64,000 nt of DNA, from positions 2,621,340 through 2,685,339 of the forward strand of contig NZ_MRSV01000001.1 of NCBI RefSeq assembly GCF_001909285.1, read 5' to 3'. The notes under the pieces were generated by a model. That model was not told the origin of the DNA, searched no databases, and saw nothing but the letters and a program-made list of their open reading frames with translations. The translations under genes and the position numbers were made by a program. Source of the stretch: Exiguobacterium profundum (lineage in GTDB: Bacteria; Bacillota; Bacilli; Exiguobacteriales; Exiguobacteriaceae). This document shows, piece by piece, positions 28,223 through 37,288 of the stretch (positions within the stretch are counted from its first letter, which is position 1; each line of letters starts with the position of its first letter).

Positions 28223-29131
28223 ATGAAAATCGCAATCACTGGTGGAACTGGGCTCATCGGTCAACCACTCGTTCGTGCACTCGCCGACGCCGGACATCAA
28301 GTCGTCGTGTTGACGCGTCATCCACGTCCCCGCCATCGCGGGGTATCGTTTATCGAATGGTTGACACCGAATAGTAAACCAGAAGAGGAACTCGAAGGAA
28401 CAGATGCGTTCATTCATTTGGCCGGCGCCTCAATCAACGACGGGCGATGGACACACAAACAGAAACAAGCCATCCTTCAAAGTCGAATCGAAGGTACGAA
28501 GGAAGTCGTCCGAATTATTCAACAGTTGAAACAAAAGCCACAGGTCGTCATAAGCGGCTCTGCCATCGGTATATACGGTGAAGATCGTTCCATCACGTAT
28601 TCCGAAGAAACACCATTGCCGACACGGACTAATTTCCTCGGGAATGTCTGCGTCCTCTGGGAACAAGAAGCAGAACCCATTCGTGATTTAGGTGTTCGCC
28701 TTGTGACGATGCGCACCGGAGTCGTCTTATCGAATGATGGCGGTGCTTTCCCATTAATGAAACTCCCCTATCAGTTCGGGGTCGGTGGTAAAATTGGATC
28801 AGGAGAGCAATGGGTTCCTTGGATTCATTTAGACGACCTCGTCCGCTTGTTCGTGCACGTCATCGAGACTGATTCCATTGAAGGACCCGTCAACGGCACT
28901 GCACCTACACCGGTGACGATGAATGAGTTCGGGAAGACGATTGCGAACGTGATGCATCGTCCTCACTGGATTCCGGCACCTGCCCCAATGATGCAACTCG
29001 CCCTCGGCGAAAAGAGCGTCATCGTCCTAGAAGGTGCGAAAGTCGTTCCGACGAAGGCACTTCAACATGGTTTCGACTTCCGCTATGAAACATTGGAACC
29101 GGCTCTAACACAACTACTACAAGATGTTTAA
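28223..29131 (+). CDS. yfhF: NAD(P)-dependent epimerase, TIGR01777 family (YfhF)
   Basis: 302 aa from ATG 28223 behind CGGAGGG. N-terminal Rossmann motif ITGGTGLIGQPLVRAL (GxxGxxG), HLAGASINDGRW, and a C-terminal TIGR01777-type domain with PVNGTAPTPVTMNEF and LGEKSVIVLEGAKVVP. This is a short-chain-dehydrogenase-like sugar epimerase relative; bacterial homologues affect cell division or morphology, but the substrate is unknown. Neighbour of recX as in B. subtilis. Confidence 0.9.
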   Translation: MKIAITGGTGLIGQPLVRALADAGHQVVVLTRHPRPRHRGVSFIEWLTPNSKPEEELEGTDAFIHLAGASINDGRWTHKQKQAILQSRIEGTKEVVRIIQQLKQKPQVVISGSAIGIYGEDRSITYSEETPLPTRTNFLGNVCVLWEQEAEPIRDLGVRLVTMRTGVVLSNDGGAFPLMKLPYQFGVGGKIGSGEQWVPWIHLDDLVRLFVHVIETDSIEGPVNGTAPTPVTMNEFGKTIANVMHRPHWIPAPAPMMQLALGEKSVIVLEGAKVVPTKALQHGFDFRYETLEPALTQLLQDV

Positions 29132-29143
29132 GGAGAATGAATT

Positions 29144-30298
29144 GTGAGTCACTTACTAATCCGAAATGCCCATATTTACCCCATCACTGCCCCCCATTTT
29201 TACGGAGACCTCCGTGTTCGGGACGGGAAAATCGTCGAAATGTCCGATTTACTTGAACCGACTGACGGGGAGCATGTCATTGAAGCCGAAGGAAACTTTT
29301 TATTCCCGGGCTTCATCGATGCTCACACCCACCTCGGATTATATGATGAAGGAACCGGCTCTGTCGGAAACGACGCCAATGAGACGGTCGAAGCGATGAC
29401 GCCTCATGCACGTGCGATTGACGGGGTATACCCTCTTGACGAAGGATTTCAAGAAGCGCTGATGGCAGGCGTGACCGCCGTTCAGGTCATGCCAGGAAGT
29501 ATGAACGTCATCGGTGGTGTGACCAGTGTCATCAAAACACACGGTCGCTATATTGACGACATGATCGTCCGTCGTTATGCCGGATTGAAGATGGCGCTCG
29601 GTGAAAACCCGAAACGGATTCATAGTATGGGAAAAACAGGTGATTTGACGCGGATGGGGATTATGGGGTTGCTTCGTGAAGCGTTCCGTACCGTCGGGTC
29701 GACCAAAACGATCGGAACGTTCGGCAGTCAGATGATTCAACTTGCCCTCGACCGAGAGATGCCGATTCGTGTGCATGCCCACCGCGCCGATGACATTTTA
29801 TCTGTCGTTCGCTTTGCCCAAGAGTTCGATCTCGACTATCGTATCGAACATTGTACAGAAGGTCATCTTGTCGTTGAAAAACTACAAGAACTCGGTGTGA
29901 AACATGTCACCGTCGGACCGACGTTTACTCGAAAATCTAAAATCGAGCTCCAGAACAAGACATGGGAGACGTATCGCATTCTCCATGAGCACGGCATGAT
30001 CGTCTCCATCACGACCGACCATCCGTACACGCCGGTCCAATATTTGAACTTGTGCGCCGGACTTGCGGCACGTGAAGGACTTCCTGTCGATATCGCGTTG
30101 CGAGGGATCACCATCAATCCAGCTGAATCACTAGGTGTCGCTGACCGAATCGGATCTCTTGAAGTAGGAAAAGATGCCGATTTGGTGCTTTGGAGTCACT
30201 TCCCGCTCGACTACTTATCGAAGCCGATTATGACGATTGTGAACGGTGAAGTCGTGTACAAAACGGACCGTGCTGAAACCCATCATGAGGTCGAGTAA
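29144..30298 (+). CDS. Amidohydrolase of the imidazolonepropionase-like group
   Basis: 384 aa from GTG 29144 behind AAGGAG. A metallo-dependent hydrolase TIM barrel: the metal His pair in FIDAHTHLGLYD, a putative metal Lys in GLKMALGENPKR, further His in RVHAHRADD and YRIEHC, and the catalytic Asp in ITTDHPYTP. The C-terminus has NPAESLGVADRIGSLEVGKDADLVLW, the beta-sandwich closing motif. Lies 12 bases after yfhF, so they are cotranscribed. Cyclic amide or related substrate not identifiable. Confidence 0.88.
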   Translation: MSHLLIRNAHIYPITAPHFYGDLRVRDGKIVEMSDLLEPTDGEHVIEAEGNFLFPGFIDAHTHLGLYDEGTGSVGNDANETVEAMTPHARAIDGVYPLDEGFQEALMAGVTAVQVMPGSMNVIGGVTSVIKTHGRYIDDMIVRRYAGLKMALGENPKRIHSMGKTGDLTRMGIMGLLREAFRTVGSTKTIGTFGSQMIQLALDREMPIRVHAHRADDILSVVRFAQEFDLDYRIEHCTEGHLVVEKLQELGVKHVTVGPTFTRKSKIELQNKTWETYRILHEHGMIVSITTDHPYTPVQYLNLCAGLAAREGLPVDIALRGITINPAESLGVADRIGSLEVGKDADLVLWSHFPLDYLSKPIMTIVNGEVVYKTDRAETHHEVE

Positions 30299-30333
30299 TT
30301 TTCATTATTTTTCATAAGGGTTTTTACGCATAA

Positions 30334-30362
30334 TTTACTTGCTTTTTTAAAAATACTATATA
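30334..30362 (+). promoter_or_regulatory. Candidate promoter of the GNAT gene
   Basis: TTTACT (30334-30339), 17-base spacer and TATATA (30357-30362). The leader of about 105 bases holds a short hairpin (CGAAGC near 30410 with GCTTTCG) but no recognised riboswitch. Confidence 0.45.
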
Positions 30363-30475
30363 AAATTATCTTGTAACTTCATAAAGCAGCCAAGGCGGTT
30401 CGAACAGCGAAGCCAGAAGTATGCTTTCGTTACGACTATTCTTCAGCGGTCTGAAATAGGAGGAGGAATGTAAAG

Positions 30476-31042
30476 GTGCTCAAATTTCGTGAGCTCACCG
30501 ACTGCGCGGAGTTGTTCGAACTGATGCAACACCCAGATGTCTTTCCGTATGTCCGTCAAAAGACGGTCCATTTTGACGAGTTTTTATTTAGCACGAAGCA
30601 AGTCATCGAGCTAGAAGAGCAAGGAAATATCATCTCACGTACCATCACGAACGAGTATGGCACCCCGATTGGGACGATTAGCTTGTTCGATGTCGAATCC
30701 GGATATGGATTCCTTGGCACGTGGCTTGGCAAGCCGTATCACGGCAAAGGTTATAATCAAGTGGCGAAAGAGGCGTTCTTCTCAGAACTGTTCTTCGAGC
30801 TTGATATTGAGAGCGTATTTTTAAAAATCCGTAAATCGAATGAACGATCGATTGCGGCAGCAGAGAAGCTCCCGTACGCGTTTTGCGCGAACGAGATCCG
30901 GTCTGAACTGCTCGCGGAGATCAACCAAGGTGACGTGGAGTATGTTTTATATGAAGTATCCAAGTCGAGCTTCCAACTATACTTGCATGCCCTACACGTC
31001 CCGGAATACGAAGTGCCATACGAGGCACAACTCGAAGCATGA
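30476..31042 (+). CDS. GNAT-family N-acetyltransferase
   Basis: 188 aa from GTG 30476 behind AGGAGGAATG. The acetyl-CoA binding core appears as FLGTWLGKPYHGKGYNQVAKE, with GKGYN in the position of the Q/R-x-x-G-x-G/A pyrophosphate loop, followed by VFLKIRKSNERSIAAAEKL, the RimJ/RimL-type helix pattern. The 40-residue tail beyond the core is unusual and rich in Tyr and Leu. Substrate unknown. Transcribed alone and ended by the hairpin at 31042. Confidence 0.78.
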   Translation: MLKFRELTDCAELFELMQHPDVFPYVRQKTVHFDEFLFSTKQVIELEEQGNIISRTITNEYGTPIGTISLFDVESGYGFLGTWLGKPYHGKGYNQVAKEAFFSELFFELDIESVFLKIRKSNERSIAAAEKLPYAFCANEIRSELLAEINQGDVEYVLYEVSKSSFQLYLHALHVPEYEVPYEAQLEA

Positions 31043-31071
31043 GCCAATTCTGTCAAAGAATTGGCTTTTTT
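31042..31071 (+). terminator. Terminator of the GNAT gene
   Basis: AGCCAATTC-TGTCAAA-GAATTGGCT followed by a T-run. Confidence 0.9.
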
Positions 31072-31210
31072 GTGGCGTTTTTGTGTGGATTTGATGGAGG
31101 GAACTTGTCGGAGCCGAATAAATCTGTTCTAATTCGAAGAGATAGGTATGATAGAAGTATGAGGGATTTATCACAACTCCCGTTAACCGTTTTGCAAAGG
31201 AGAATGGCAT

Positions 31211-31900
31211 ATGTCAGAATCAATGTTTCGTATCCTCGTGACCGACGACGAAGAACAAATGCGCGATTTACTTGTATCAAATTTAGAAAAAGAAGGGTAT
31301 GAGACGGTCACCGCCTCAAACGGCCTTGAAGCGATTGAACGCTTGAAAGAAGAGACGTTCCATCTCGTCTTACTTGATGTGATGATGCCGGAACTCGACG
31401 GATTGACGGCTTGCATGCGCATCCGTGAGTTCTCAAACGTACCCATCATCCTGTTGACGGCACGCTCAGAAGAGCTCGACCGCATTCACGGCCTCAAAAT
31501 CGGGGCAGACGATTACATCACGAAACCGTTTAGCCCACGCGAATTACTCGCACGAATCGAAGCGACGCTCCGTCGCACGCACAGCTTCTCAAAAGAACAA
31601 GAAGCGACGTTTGATGTCGGAGTCCTCTCAATCGATATCGAAGGACGTACCGTCAGTGTGAAAGGGAAGACCGTCAACTTGACACGAAAAGAGTTTGATT
31701 TGCTCTACCTATTCATCACGAACGACGAAAAAGTATTCTCTCGTGAACAATTGCTCGATCAAATTTGGGGGACCGAGTATCATGGTAACCTTCGCACGGT
31801 GGATACTCACATTAAGACGCTTCGCCTGAAACTCGGCGAGGCGGGCGGTTATATTCAGACAGTCTGGGGAATTGGCTACAAATTCGAGGCAAACGGATGA
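31211..31900 (+). CDS. OmpR/PhoB-family response regulator
   Basis: 229 aa from ATG 31211 behind AAAGGAGA. Receiver domain (about 5-115): acidic pair in VTDDEEQMR, phospho-accepting Asp in LVLLDVMMPELDG, Thr in ILLTARSEEL and Lys in YITKPFSPREL. A C-terminal winged helix (about 135-225) has LTRKEFDLLYLF and the recognition region NLRTVDTHIKTLRLKLG. The kinase gene overlaps the stop by 4 bases, so the two form a two-component system; the regulon is unknown. Confidence 0.93.
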   Translation: MSESMFRILVTDDEEQMRDLLVSNLEKEGYETVTASNGLEAIERLKEETFHLVLLDVMMPELDGLTACMRIREFSNVPIILLTARSEELDRIHGLKIGADDYITKPFSPRELLARIEATLRRTHSFSKEQEATFDVGVLSIDIEGRTVSVKGKTVNLTRKEFDLLYLFITNDEKVFSREQLLDQIWGTEYHGNLRTVDTHIKTLRLKLGEAGGYIQTVWGIGYKFEANG

Positions 31901-33289
31901 AACGATACACGATCAGGAAGCGGATTTGGATTACCATCTGGACAGCCAGCCTCTTCTCAGCGTTCGTGTTTCTCATCATGACGTTTTATCTGTACGACAA
32001 GTTCTATATTCAAACGCAAGAAGAACTGCTCATCAATCGCGGTGAGAAACTTGTCACCATCTATAAGGCCGACGGTTTCTCGGACGCGTTCGCCGATAGT
32101 ATGACGTACACGAACGAATTGACCGAAACGAAAGTGTTCCTCTCCTCCGTTCGAGAGGACACACTCGGCTCCGGTAAAACCTTTTTAAGGCAGCAAGACC
32201 TCGAACGGTTGCAGGACGGTTATGCCATCTCGGTGACCCGGAAACATCCGACCGAGGACGTCGACATTTTGATGACCGCATTTCCTCTCATCCGCGACGA
32301 TGAACTCGACAATGCACTCATTTTGTATATGGAGCTCAGTAAAATCAGTGAACCGTTCCAACCGATTCGGCTCATGATCACGTTTTTACTCGTCCTCATG
32401 ATTGTGAACTTGCTCATTTTTGGTAAACAGATCATCGACACGATCATCCAACCACTCATTCAGATGAAGCGTGCCTCTCAAGTCTATGCGCAAGGTGATT
32501 TCTCCCACCGCATTCCGATTGTCTACGATGACGAAATTGGTGAACTAGCAGACACGCTCAACTCGATGGCGGAATCGCTCGGACTTGTTGAAGAACAGCG
32601 TAAAGAGTTTCTCGCTAACGTCAGTCACGAACTTCCGCACGCCACTCTCTTACATCCGCGGTTATACCGAGATGCTCCAAGATGAGTCATTGGATGAAAA
32701 AACGAGGGCACAATATTACGACATCATCGAGAACGAGACGAACCGGCTTCAGCGCCTTGTCACGGACTTACTCGATCTCGCCCAGCTAGAGCGCGATTCG
32801 TACCCGATGACGAAAGAACCGGTCGTTTACTCGCAAGTACTTGAAGACGTCCTCTATCGTCTTGAACCGATTGCCCGTGCGAAAGGCGTGACAATCGAAT
32901 CGGATTTAGACTTCGACTTGATCATCCTCGGTGACCATGACCGACTCGAACAAGTCATCGGCAATCTTCTCGACAACGCGCTCCGATATACGGATGCTGG
33001 CAAGACGATTCATGTGAAAACGTTCGCCGAAACCGAATATGCAATCACGGAAATACGCGACGAAGGTCGAGGCATCCCGAAAGAAGATTTAGACAAATTG
33101 ACGGAACGCTTCTATCGCGTCAATAAATCACGGACACGAAAAGATGGCGGAACCGGCCTCGGTTTGGCCATTGCGAAGCACATTATCGAGCGTCATGAAG
33201 GGTCCCTTCATTTCAGCTCTGAAGTCGGACAAGGAACGACTGTCACTGTCGGTCTGCCGCTTCTACCTGACGATGAATTTGATATGTAA
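31897..33289 (+). pseudogene. Sensor histidine kinase, frameshifted in the H-box
   Basis: Two overlapping frames together encode one 463-residue kinase: helix about 12-33, extracellular sensor about 34-165, helix about 170-192, HAMP about 190-245, then dimerisation and catalytic domains (N box QVIGNLLDNALRYT, G boxes DEGRGIPKEDL and GGTGLGLAIAKHI). An extra C in the run at 32635-32636 turns the expected SHELRTPL into SHELPHAT and stops the first frame at 32685. Removing one C restores the entire frame (1392 nt). Start ATG overlaps the response regulator stop. As sequenced, the product would have no catalytic domain. It could be a genuine mutation or a base-call error. Confidence 0.85.
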
Positions 33290-33292
33290 ATA

Positions 33293-33318
33293 GGCAGCCG
33301 CGATGGCTGCCTTTTCTT
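33293..33318. terminator. Terminator after the two-component genes
   Basis: GGCAGCC-GCGAT-GGCTGCC followed by TTTTCTTTT, between converging genes. Confidence 0.85.
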
Positions 33319-33319
33319 T

Positions 33320-33607
33320 TCATATGTCTTTCCCTTTATATTGTTCGACCGACTCTCGTTCAAGTCGTTCGCGTTCGGCATGCGTCTGTGGAAAACCGTT
33401 CGCCTGCCATTCGGCACGGTGACTTGAATCAAGTTGCGTGAGCCCTTGCTCCGCTTCATCTTGATTCGCATCGACGCTTTCCCGTTCATCCATCTTCTGC
33501 CACGTATCTTCTTCCTCACGTTGCGAAAGCAGTGCCGCCACTTTTGGTGCAACGAGCGCCGCACCGGCAACACCTAAGACAATCCCCATCAACACTTTCC
33601 GATCCAT
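33320..33607 (-). CDS. Small protein with N-terminal hydrophobic helix
   Basis: 95 aa from ATG 33607 behind AAGGAGGGG. A glycine/alanine-rich hydrophobic helix (VLMGIVLGVAGAALVAPKV) is followed by a charged, Gln/Glu-rich tail with little predicted order. Resembles YtxH-type anchored stress proteins in outline only; I do not recognise the family. Divergent from another small charged protein at 33725. Confidence 0.6.
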   Translation of the reverse strand: MDRKVLMGIVLGVAGAALVAPKVAALLSQREEEDTWQKMDERESVDANQDEAEQGLTQLDSSHRAEWQANGFPQTHAERERLERESVEQYKGKDI

Positions 33608-33724
33608 CCTAACCCCTCCTTCACTATGCACTCTTCATTCCACCATTTTATAATCTCAAAACCATTATCGAAAACGTTTACAACATTTCTACGAGTGGAA
33701 TGGCTAATGGAAGGAGGCGATTGG

Positions 33725-33931
33725 ATGGAAAAGAAACGACCCACTTCGAAACGTCCGTTTGATAATCCGGACGCGGTAGACACGGACAAAGAAAGCATCT
33801 TTGACGAGGACGGCATGCAAACCGTCGACCCGATTCCTGTAGAGGAATTGAACGAACGAGTGAAGGATGAAAAGAATAAACGTCACTCCAAAGATGACTC
33901 AGTGAGTGAAAAGAAATATAAAGACACATAA
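33725..33931 (+). CDS. Small acidic/charged protein
   Basis: 68 aa from ATG 33725 behind AAGGAGG; the longer frame from 33626 lacks a ribosome binding site. Highly hydrophilic, rich in Asp, Glu and Lys, no hydrophobic segment (KKRPTSKRPFDNPDAVD at the start, KKYKDT at the end). Unrecognised. A near-cre sequence with one mismatch (33668-33683) lies 41 bases upstream. Confidence 0.55.
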   Translation: MEKKRPTSKRPFDNPDAVDTDKESIFDEDGMQTVDPIPVEELNERVKDEKNKRHSKDDSVSEKKYKDT

Positions 33932-33962
33932 ACAAGCTGCGGACAAACGTCCGCAGCTTGTT
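33931..33962. terminator. Strong bidirectional terminator
   Basis: AACAAGCTGCGGAC-AAAC-GTCCGCAGCTTGTT, a perfect 14-bp stem at the junction of the small acidic protein and cdd. Confidence 0.85.
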
Positions 33963-34368
33963 ATGTTAAATCTTTTGGTGAAAATCCGTAAGGCAACATC
34001 TCTTCTTTCGTCATCACTTTCGTATCACCGTTCAAGTTTGCAAGAATCAACGTGAAATCTTCGCCAGCGAATTCAGAAATCACTTGGCGGCACGCACCGC
34101 ATGGTGAAATCGGGCCTTCCGTGTCACCGACGACGACGACCGTTTCAATCGCGTCACTACCTTCTGACACGGCTTTAAAAATGGCTGTGCGTTCGGCACA
34201 CATCGATAGTCCGTACGAGGCGTTTTCCACGTTACATCCTGTAATTTCGTTTCCTGATGTATCGATGACGACAGCTCCTACTTTAAACTTTGAATACGGT
34301 GTATAGGCGCGTTTGCGCGCTTCGATGGCTTTATGGACGAGTTCTTGTACGCGTTCTTGTGAGATCAT
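33961..34368 (-). CDS. cdd: Cytidine deaminase
   Basis: 135 aa from ATG 34368 behind GGAGGA; the ORF extends to 34443 but its first 25 residues do not fit the family. Zinc-dependent deamination of cytidine/deoxycytidine in pyrimidine salvage. Motifs: YTPYSKFKVGA, substrate Asn and Glu in GCNVENASYG, the zinc Cys and catalytic Glu in CAERTAIF, and the zinc Cys pair in PCGACRQVI. Length matches the tetrameric short form. Confidence 0.95.
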   Translation of the reverse strand: MISQERVQELVHKAIEARKRAYTPYSKFKVGAVVIDTSGNEITGCNVENASYGLSMCAERTAIFKAVSEGSDAIETVVVVGDTEGPISPCGACRQVISEFAGEDFTLILANLNGDTKVMTKEEMLPYGFSPKDLT

Positions 34369-34460
34369 AGGATGTTCCTCCACTTCTATATTTGAAAAGA
34401 AGTCTGACATCTGAACTATATCGTGAAAACGCTTACGTGACAAGCCTTTTCACGGTCTCG

Positions 34461-35837
34461 TCAATATTTTTTCTTTTTCTTTTTCTCGAATACGACGACC
34501 GACTCGACATGAGATGTCTGTGGGAACATATCATACGGCTGTACGTAATTCACTTTGTATCCCGCTTTCATCAACTGGTCGGCGTCACGTGCGAGCGTCT
34601 GCGGGTTACATGACACGTAAACGATCCGCTTCGTTTTAGAAGAGATGATGGAATTGATCAATTGATGGTCCATCCCTGTGCGTGGCGGGTCGACTACGAT
34701 GACGTCTGGGATCCATCCATCTTTTACCCAACGTGGAATCCAATGCTCGGCACGCCCTTCGACGTATGTGACATGGTTATAGCCATTTTCACGCATATGG
34801 TCATTGGCATCTTCGACCGCTTCCGGCACGACTTCCATTCCACGGATTTCTTTCGCATATGGGGCTAACCAAAGTCCGATCGACCCTACTCCTGCATACG
34901 CATCGATCACACGTTCTTCACCCGTCAATCCTGCGGCCTCGACCACTTCACGGTACATTTTTTCTGTCTGTGCCGGATTCAACTGGAAGAATGCGCGTGG
35001 TGATAAGTGATAATGAACGTCGTCTAATTGTTCATCCATTTTCTCCTGACCGGCGATGTGAACTGTCCGATAACCGAAAATAACACCCGAACGGTTTGCA
35101 TTGATATTGATATGGAACGACACAACATTCGGCAATTCCATGATGCGGTCGCTCAATTCATCTAAATCAGGGACATCTTCATGTCCGACGACCAAAACGA
35201 CTTGAACATCGTTCGTGTTATAACCCGAGCGGACGACGATTGTACGCGCGTACCCCGTGTCGCGACGTGCATCGTAGACGGGAATATCAAGTTCGTTTAA
35301 AATACGGACAATCGCATTGTTGATGTTCGTCGTATCCCGTTGTTGGACCATACAGTGCTCGATCGGCACGAGATGGTTCGAGTTCGGTTTGTAGAGACCT
35401 GATACGATCTCACCGCGACGCGTGCCGAGTGGGAATTGTGACTTGTTCCGGTAATACCATGGATCTTCCATGCCGATTGTTGGACGGATATCCGATTTGT
35501 CCACGTTTAGTTTCGTCTTTTGACGGAAGGCGTTTCGAACGATTTCTTCCTTATACTCCATCTGCAGACGTGAACTCATATGTTGGATTTGGCAGCCCCC
35601 GCACTCATCGTAAATCGGACAAGGTGCTTTGACGCGGTCTTTCGAGTCGTTATCTCGTTTGACGACACGCGCTTCCGCATAGTTTTTTTCCACACGCGTG
35701 ATTTCGACTTTGGCTCGTTCTCCCGGCAATAAGTTCGGAATGAAGATGACCATGCGATTAAGTGTCGCAATGCCTTCTCCATTAATGCCAAGTCGTTCGA
35801 CCGTGACATCTTTAAAATCTCCTGTGATTAATTTCAA
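34461..35837 (-). CDS. rlmD: 23S rRNA (uracil-5-)-methyltransferase RlmD/RlmCD type
   Basis: 458 aa. An N-terminal TRAM domain (about 5-60) is followed by iron-sulfur ligands CPIYDECGGC and a later Cys, and a SAM-binding domain with DAYAGVGSIGLW, DPPRTGMD and the nucleophilic Cys in VSCNPQTLARD. These are the marks of RumA/TrmA-type m5U methyltransferases. In B. subtilis one such enzyme (RlmCD) makes both m5U747 and m5U1939; which sites this one modifies cannot be read. Its start overlaps the stop of the upstream small gene by 4 bases. Confidence 0.9.
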   Translation of the reverse strand: MKLITGDFKDVTVERLGINGEGIATLNRMVIFIPNLLPGERAKVEITRVEKNYAEARVVKRDNDSKDRVKAPCPIYDECGGCQIQHMSSRLQMEYKEEIVRNAFRQKTKLNVDKSDIRPTIGMEDPWYYRNKSQFPLGTRRGEIVSGLYKPNSNHLVPIEHCMVQQRDTTNINNAIVRILNELDIPVYDARRDTGYARTIVVRSGYNTNDVQVVLVVGHEDVPDLDELSDRIMELPNVVSFHININANRSGVIFGYRTVHIAGQEKMDEQLDDVHYHLSPRAFFQLNPAQTEKMYREVVEAAGLTGEERVIDAYAGVGSIGLWLAPYAKEIRGMEVVPEAVEDANDHMRENGYNHVTYVEGRAEHWIPRWVKDGWIPDVIVVDPPRTGMDHQLINSIISSKTKRIVYVSCNPQTLARDADQLMKAGYKVNYVQPYDMFPQTSHVESVVVFEKKKKKKY

Positions 35838-36043
35838 TCTGATTCATCCTTTCGAGACGATTGTTCTAGGTCTTTGGCGTAACGCACTACTTTAGCGCGC
35901 AACGAATCAATGTCGGCTAACAGGCGATGTAAATCTTCAGGTGTCGTATGCTCGTCTAGCGTATTGACCGATAGACAGAGTAATTCCGTTCTCGATTTTA
36001 GGACGTTCATCTTTCCGGCAGTATCTGTTCGTGATTTACCCAT
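35834..36043 (-). CDS. Small protein coupled to rlmD
   Basis: 69 aa from ATG 36043 behind AAAGGAGCG. Mostly helical and charged, with TPEDLHRLLADIDSLRAKVV suggestive of a short coiled coil. Overlaps rlmD by 4 bases and is translated just ahead of it. I do not recognise it; a role linked to the methyltransferase is only suggested by position. Confidence 0.65.
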   Translation of the reverse strand: MGKSRTDTAGKMNVLKSRTELLCLSVNTLDEHTTPEDLHRLLADIDSLRAKVVRYAKDLEQSSRKDESD

Positions 36044-36128
36044 CTTGTAATCGCTCCTTTGGTTCGTGACAAAGAGTTGCTATTATAGCATACTATTTCG
36101 TGTAACTTGATGAAAAGGTGGAATCCAC

Positions 36129-37235
36129 ATGCAAAACATCTCCCCAACTTTCGACCCTTGGGAAGCCTATCTCGACCAAGTCGAACACGGTCGACTCGTC
36201 TTATCCAATGTCGAAGTCACTACAACGAAGCTGTGTAACATGCGCTGCGAACATTGTGCGGTCGGTTATATGCTAGACCAAACAGAAGAACCAGAAGTTC
36301 CGCTCGACCTGTTGATTCAACGACTGGATGAGATCGAACATTTGCGTGCCTTCTCCATCACAGGCGGTGAACCGATGCTGTCTATGAAATCGGTCCGCAA
36401 CTATGTCGTTCCATTGTTACGTTATGCGAAAGAACGTGGTGCGCGTACGCAAATCAACTCGAACTTGACGCTACCGTTATCTCGCTATCATCTTATTACC
36501 CCTTACTTGGACGTTTTGCACATTTCGCATAACTGGGGCACCGATGCCGATTTCCTTGAAGGCGGATTCGCGATGATGGACCGGAAACCAAGTGAAGAGG
36601 CACGTTTGAAAATGCTCCAGACGATGAAAGACAACGCACGTGCTCTCACATCTGAAGGAATCATTGTGTCCGCGGAGACGATGATCAACAAACGAACGAT
36701 TCCGCACTTGAAAGAGATTCATGAAGAAATCGTATCGCTCGGTTGCCAAAGGCATGAGGTGCACCCAATGTACCCCGCAGACTTCGCTAGCGCCCTCGAA
36801 TCAGCATCGCTCGCTGATACGCGACAAGCCATCCATGACTTACTCGATGTCCGTGACGAGAACGTATGGATGTTGTTCGGGACGTTACCATTCTATGCAT
36901 GTTCTGACCTACCTGAAGACCGTGCTCTGTTGAAGCGACTTCATGAAACAAAAAACGTGACCGTTCGAAACGACCCAGATGGACGTTCTCGTCTCAACAC
37001 GAATATCTTTGACGGACAGATCATCGTGACCGATTTCGGTGATGAACTCGGTTCACTCGGCACCGTCTATGACACACCATTCCAAGAGGCGTATGATACG
37101 TGGACGAACAGCCAATTGAACGCTACACTCTCTTGTCACTGCCCTGCCGTGAAGTGTCTCGGGCCGAACGCACTCGTTAAACAAGCATATTATCCGACGG
37201 TCGATTTCCAATCTCGTAAAGCTACATCGTTTTAA
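36129..37235 (+). CDS. yfkAB: Radical SAM protein YfkAB
   Basis: 368 aa from ATG 36129 behind AAAAGGTGG. Radical SAM cluster loop TKLCNMRCEHCAVGY (CxxxCxxC), the SAM-binding Gly-rich SITGGEPML, and a C-terminal cysteine group (CHCPAVKCLGP) that may hold a second cluster, as in SPASM-like enzymes. Matches the fused YfkA/YfkB protein of Bacillales. Substrate unknown. Monocistronic or cotranscribed with the next small gene. Confidence 0.9.
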   Translation: MQNISPTFDPWEAYLDQVEHGRLVLSNVEVTTTKLCNMRCEHCAVGYMLDQTEEPEVPLDLLIQRLDEIEHLRAFSITGGEPMLSMKSVRNYVVPLLRYAKERGARTQINSNLTLPLSRYHLITPYLDVLHISHNWGTDADFLEGGFAMMDRKPSEEARLKMLQTMKDNARALTSEGIIVSAETMINKRTIPHLKEIHEEIVSLGCQRHEVHPMYPADFASALESASLADTRQAIHDLLDVRDENVWMLFGTLPFYACSDLPEDRALLKRLHETKNVTVRNDPDGRSRLNTNIFDGQIIVTDFGDELGSLGTVYDTPFQEAYDTWTNSQLNATLSCHCPAVKCLGPNALVKQAYYPTVDFQSRKATSF

Positions 37236-37288
37236 ATATTTCAATTAGGGAAATGTTCTGTATATTAAATGAATCGAGGTGCGTGTAG

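Noticed and set aside
30363-30475. Riboswitch in the leader of the GNAT gene
   Set aside because: The leader holds only a short hairpin with none of the conserved cores I recognise.
32585-32700. Programmed ribosomal frameshift in the sensor kinase
   Set aside because: There is no slippery heptamer or downstream structure; a single inserted C explains it fully.
33668-33683. TCGAAAACGTTTACAA as a cre site
   Set aside because: One mismatch to the cre consensus and no catabolic target nearby; mentioned only as context for the small charged genes.
34423-34438. GTGAAAACGCTTACGT as a cre site for cdd
   Set aside because: Two mismatches at fixed positions; too weak to list as a feature.
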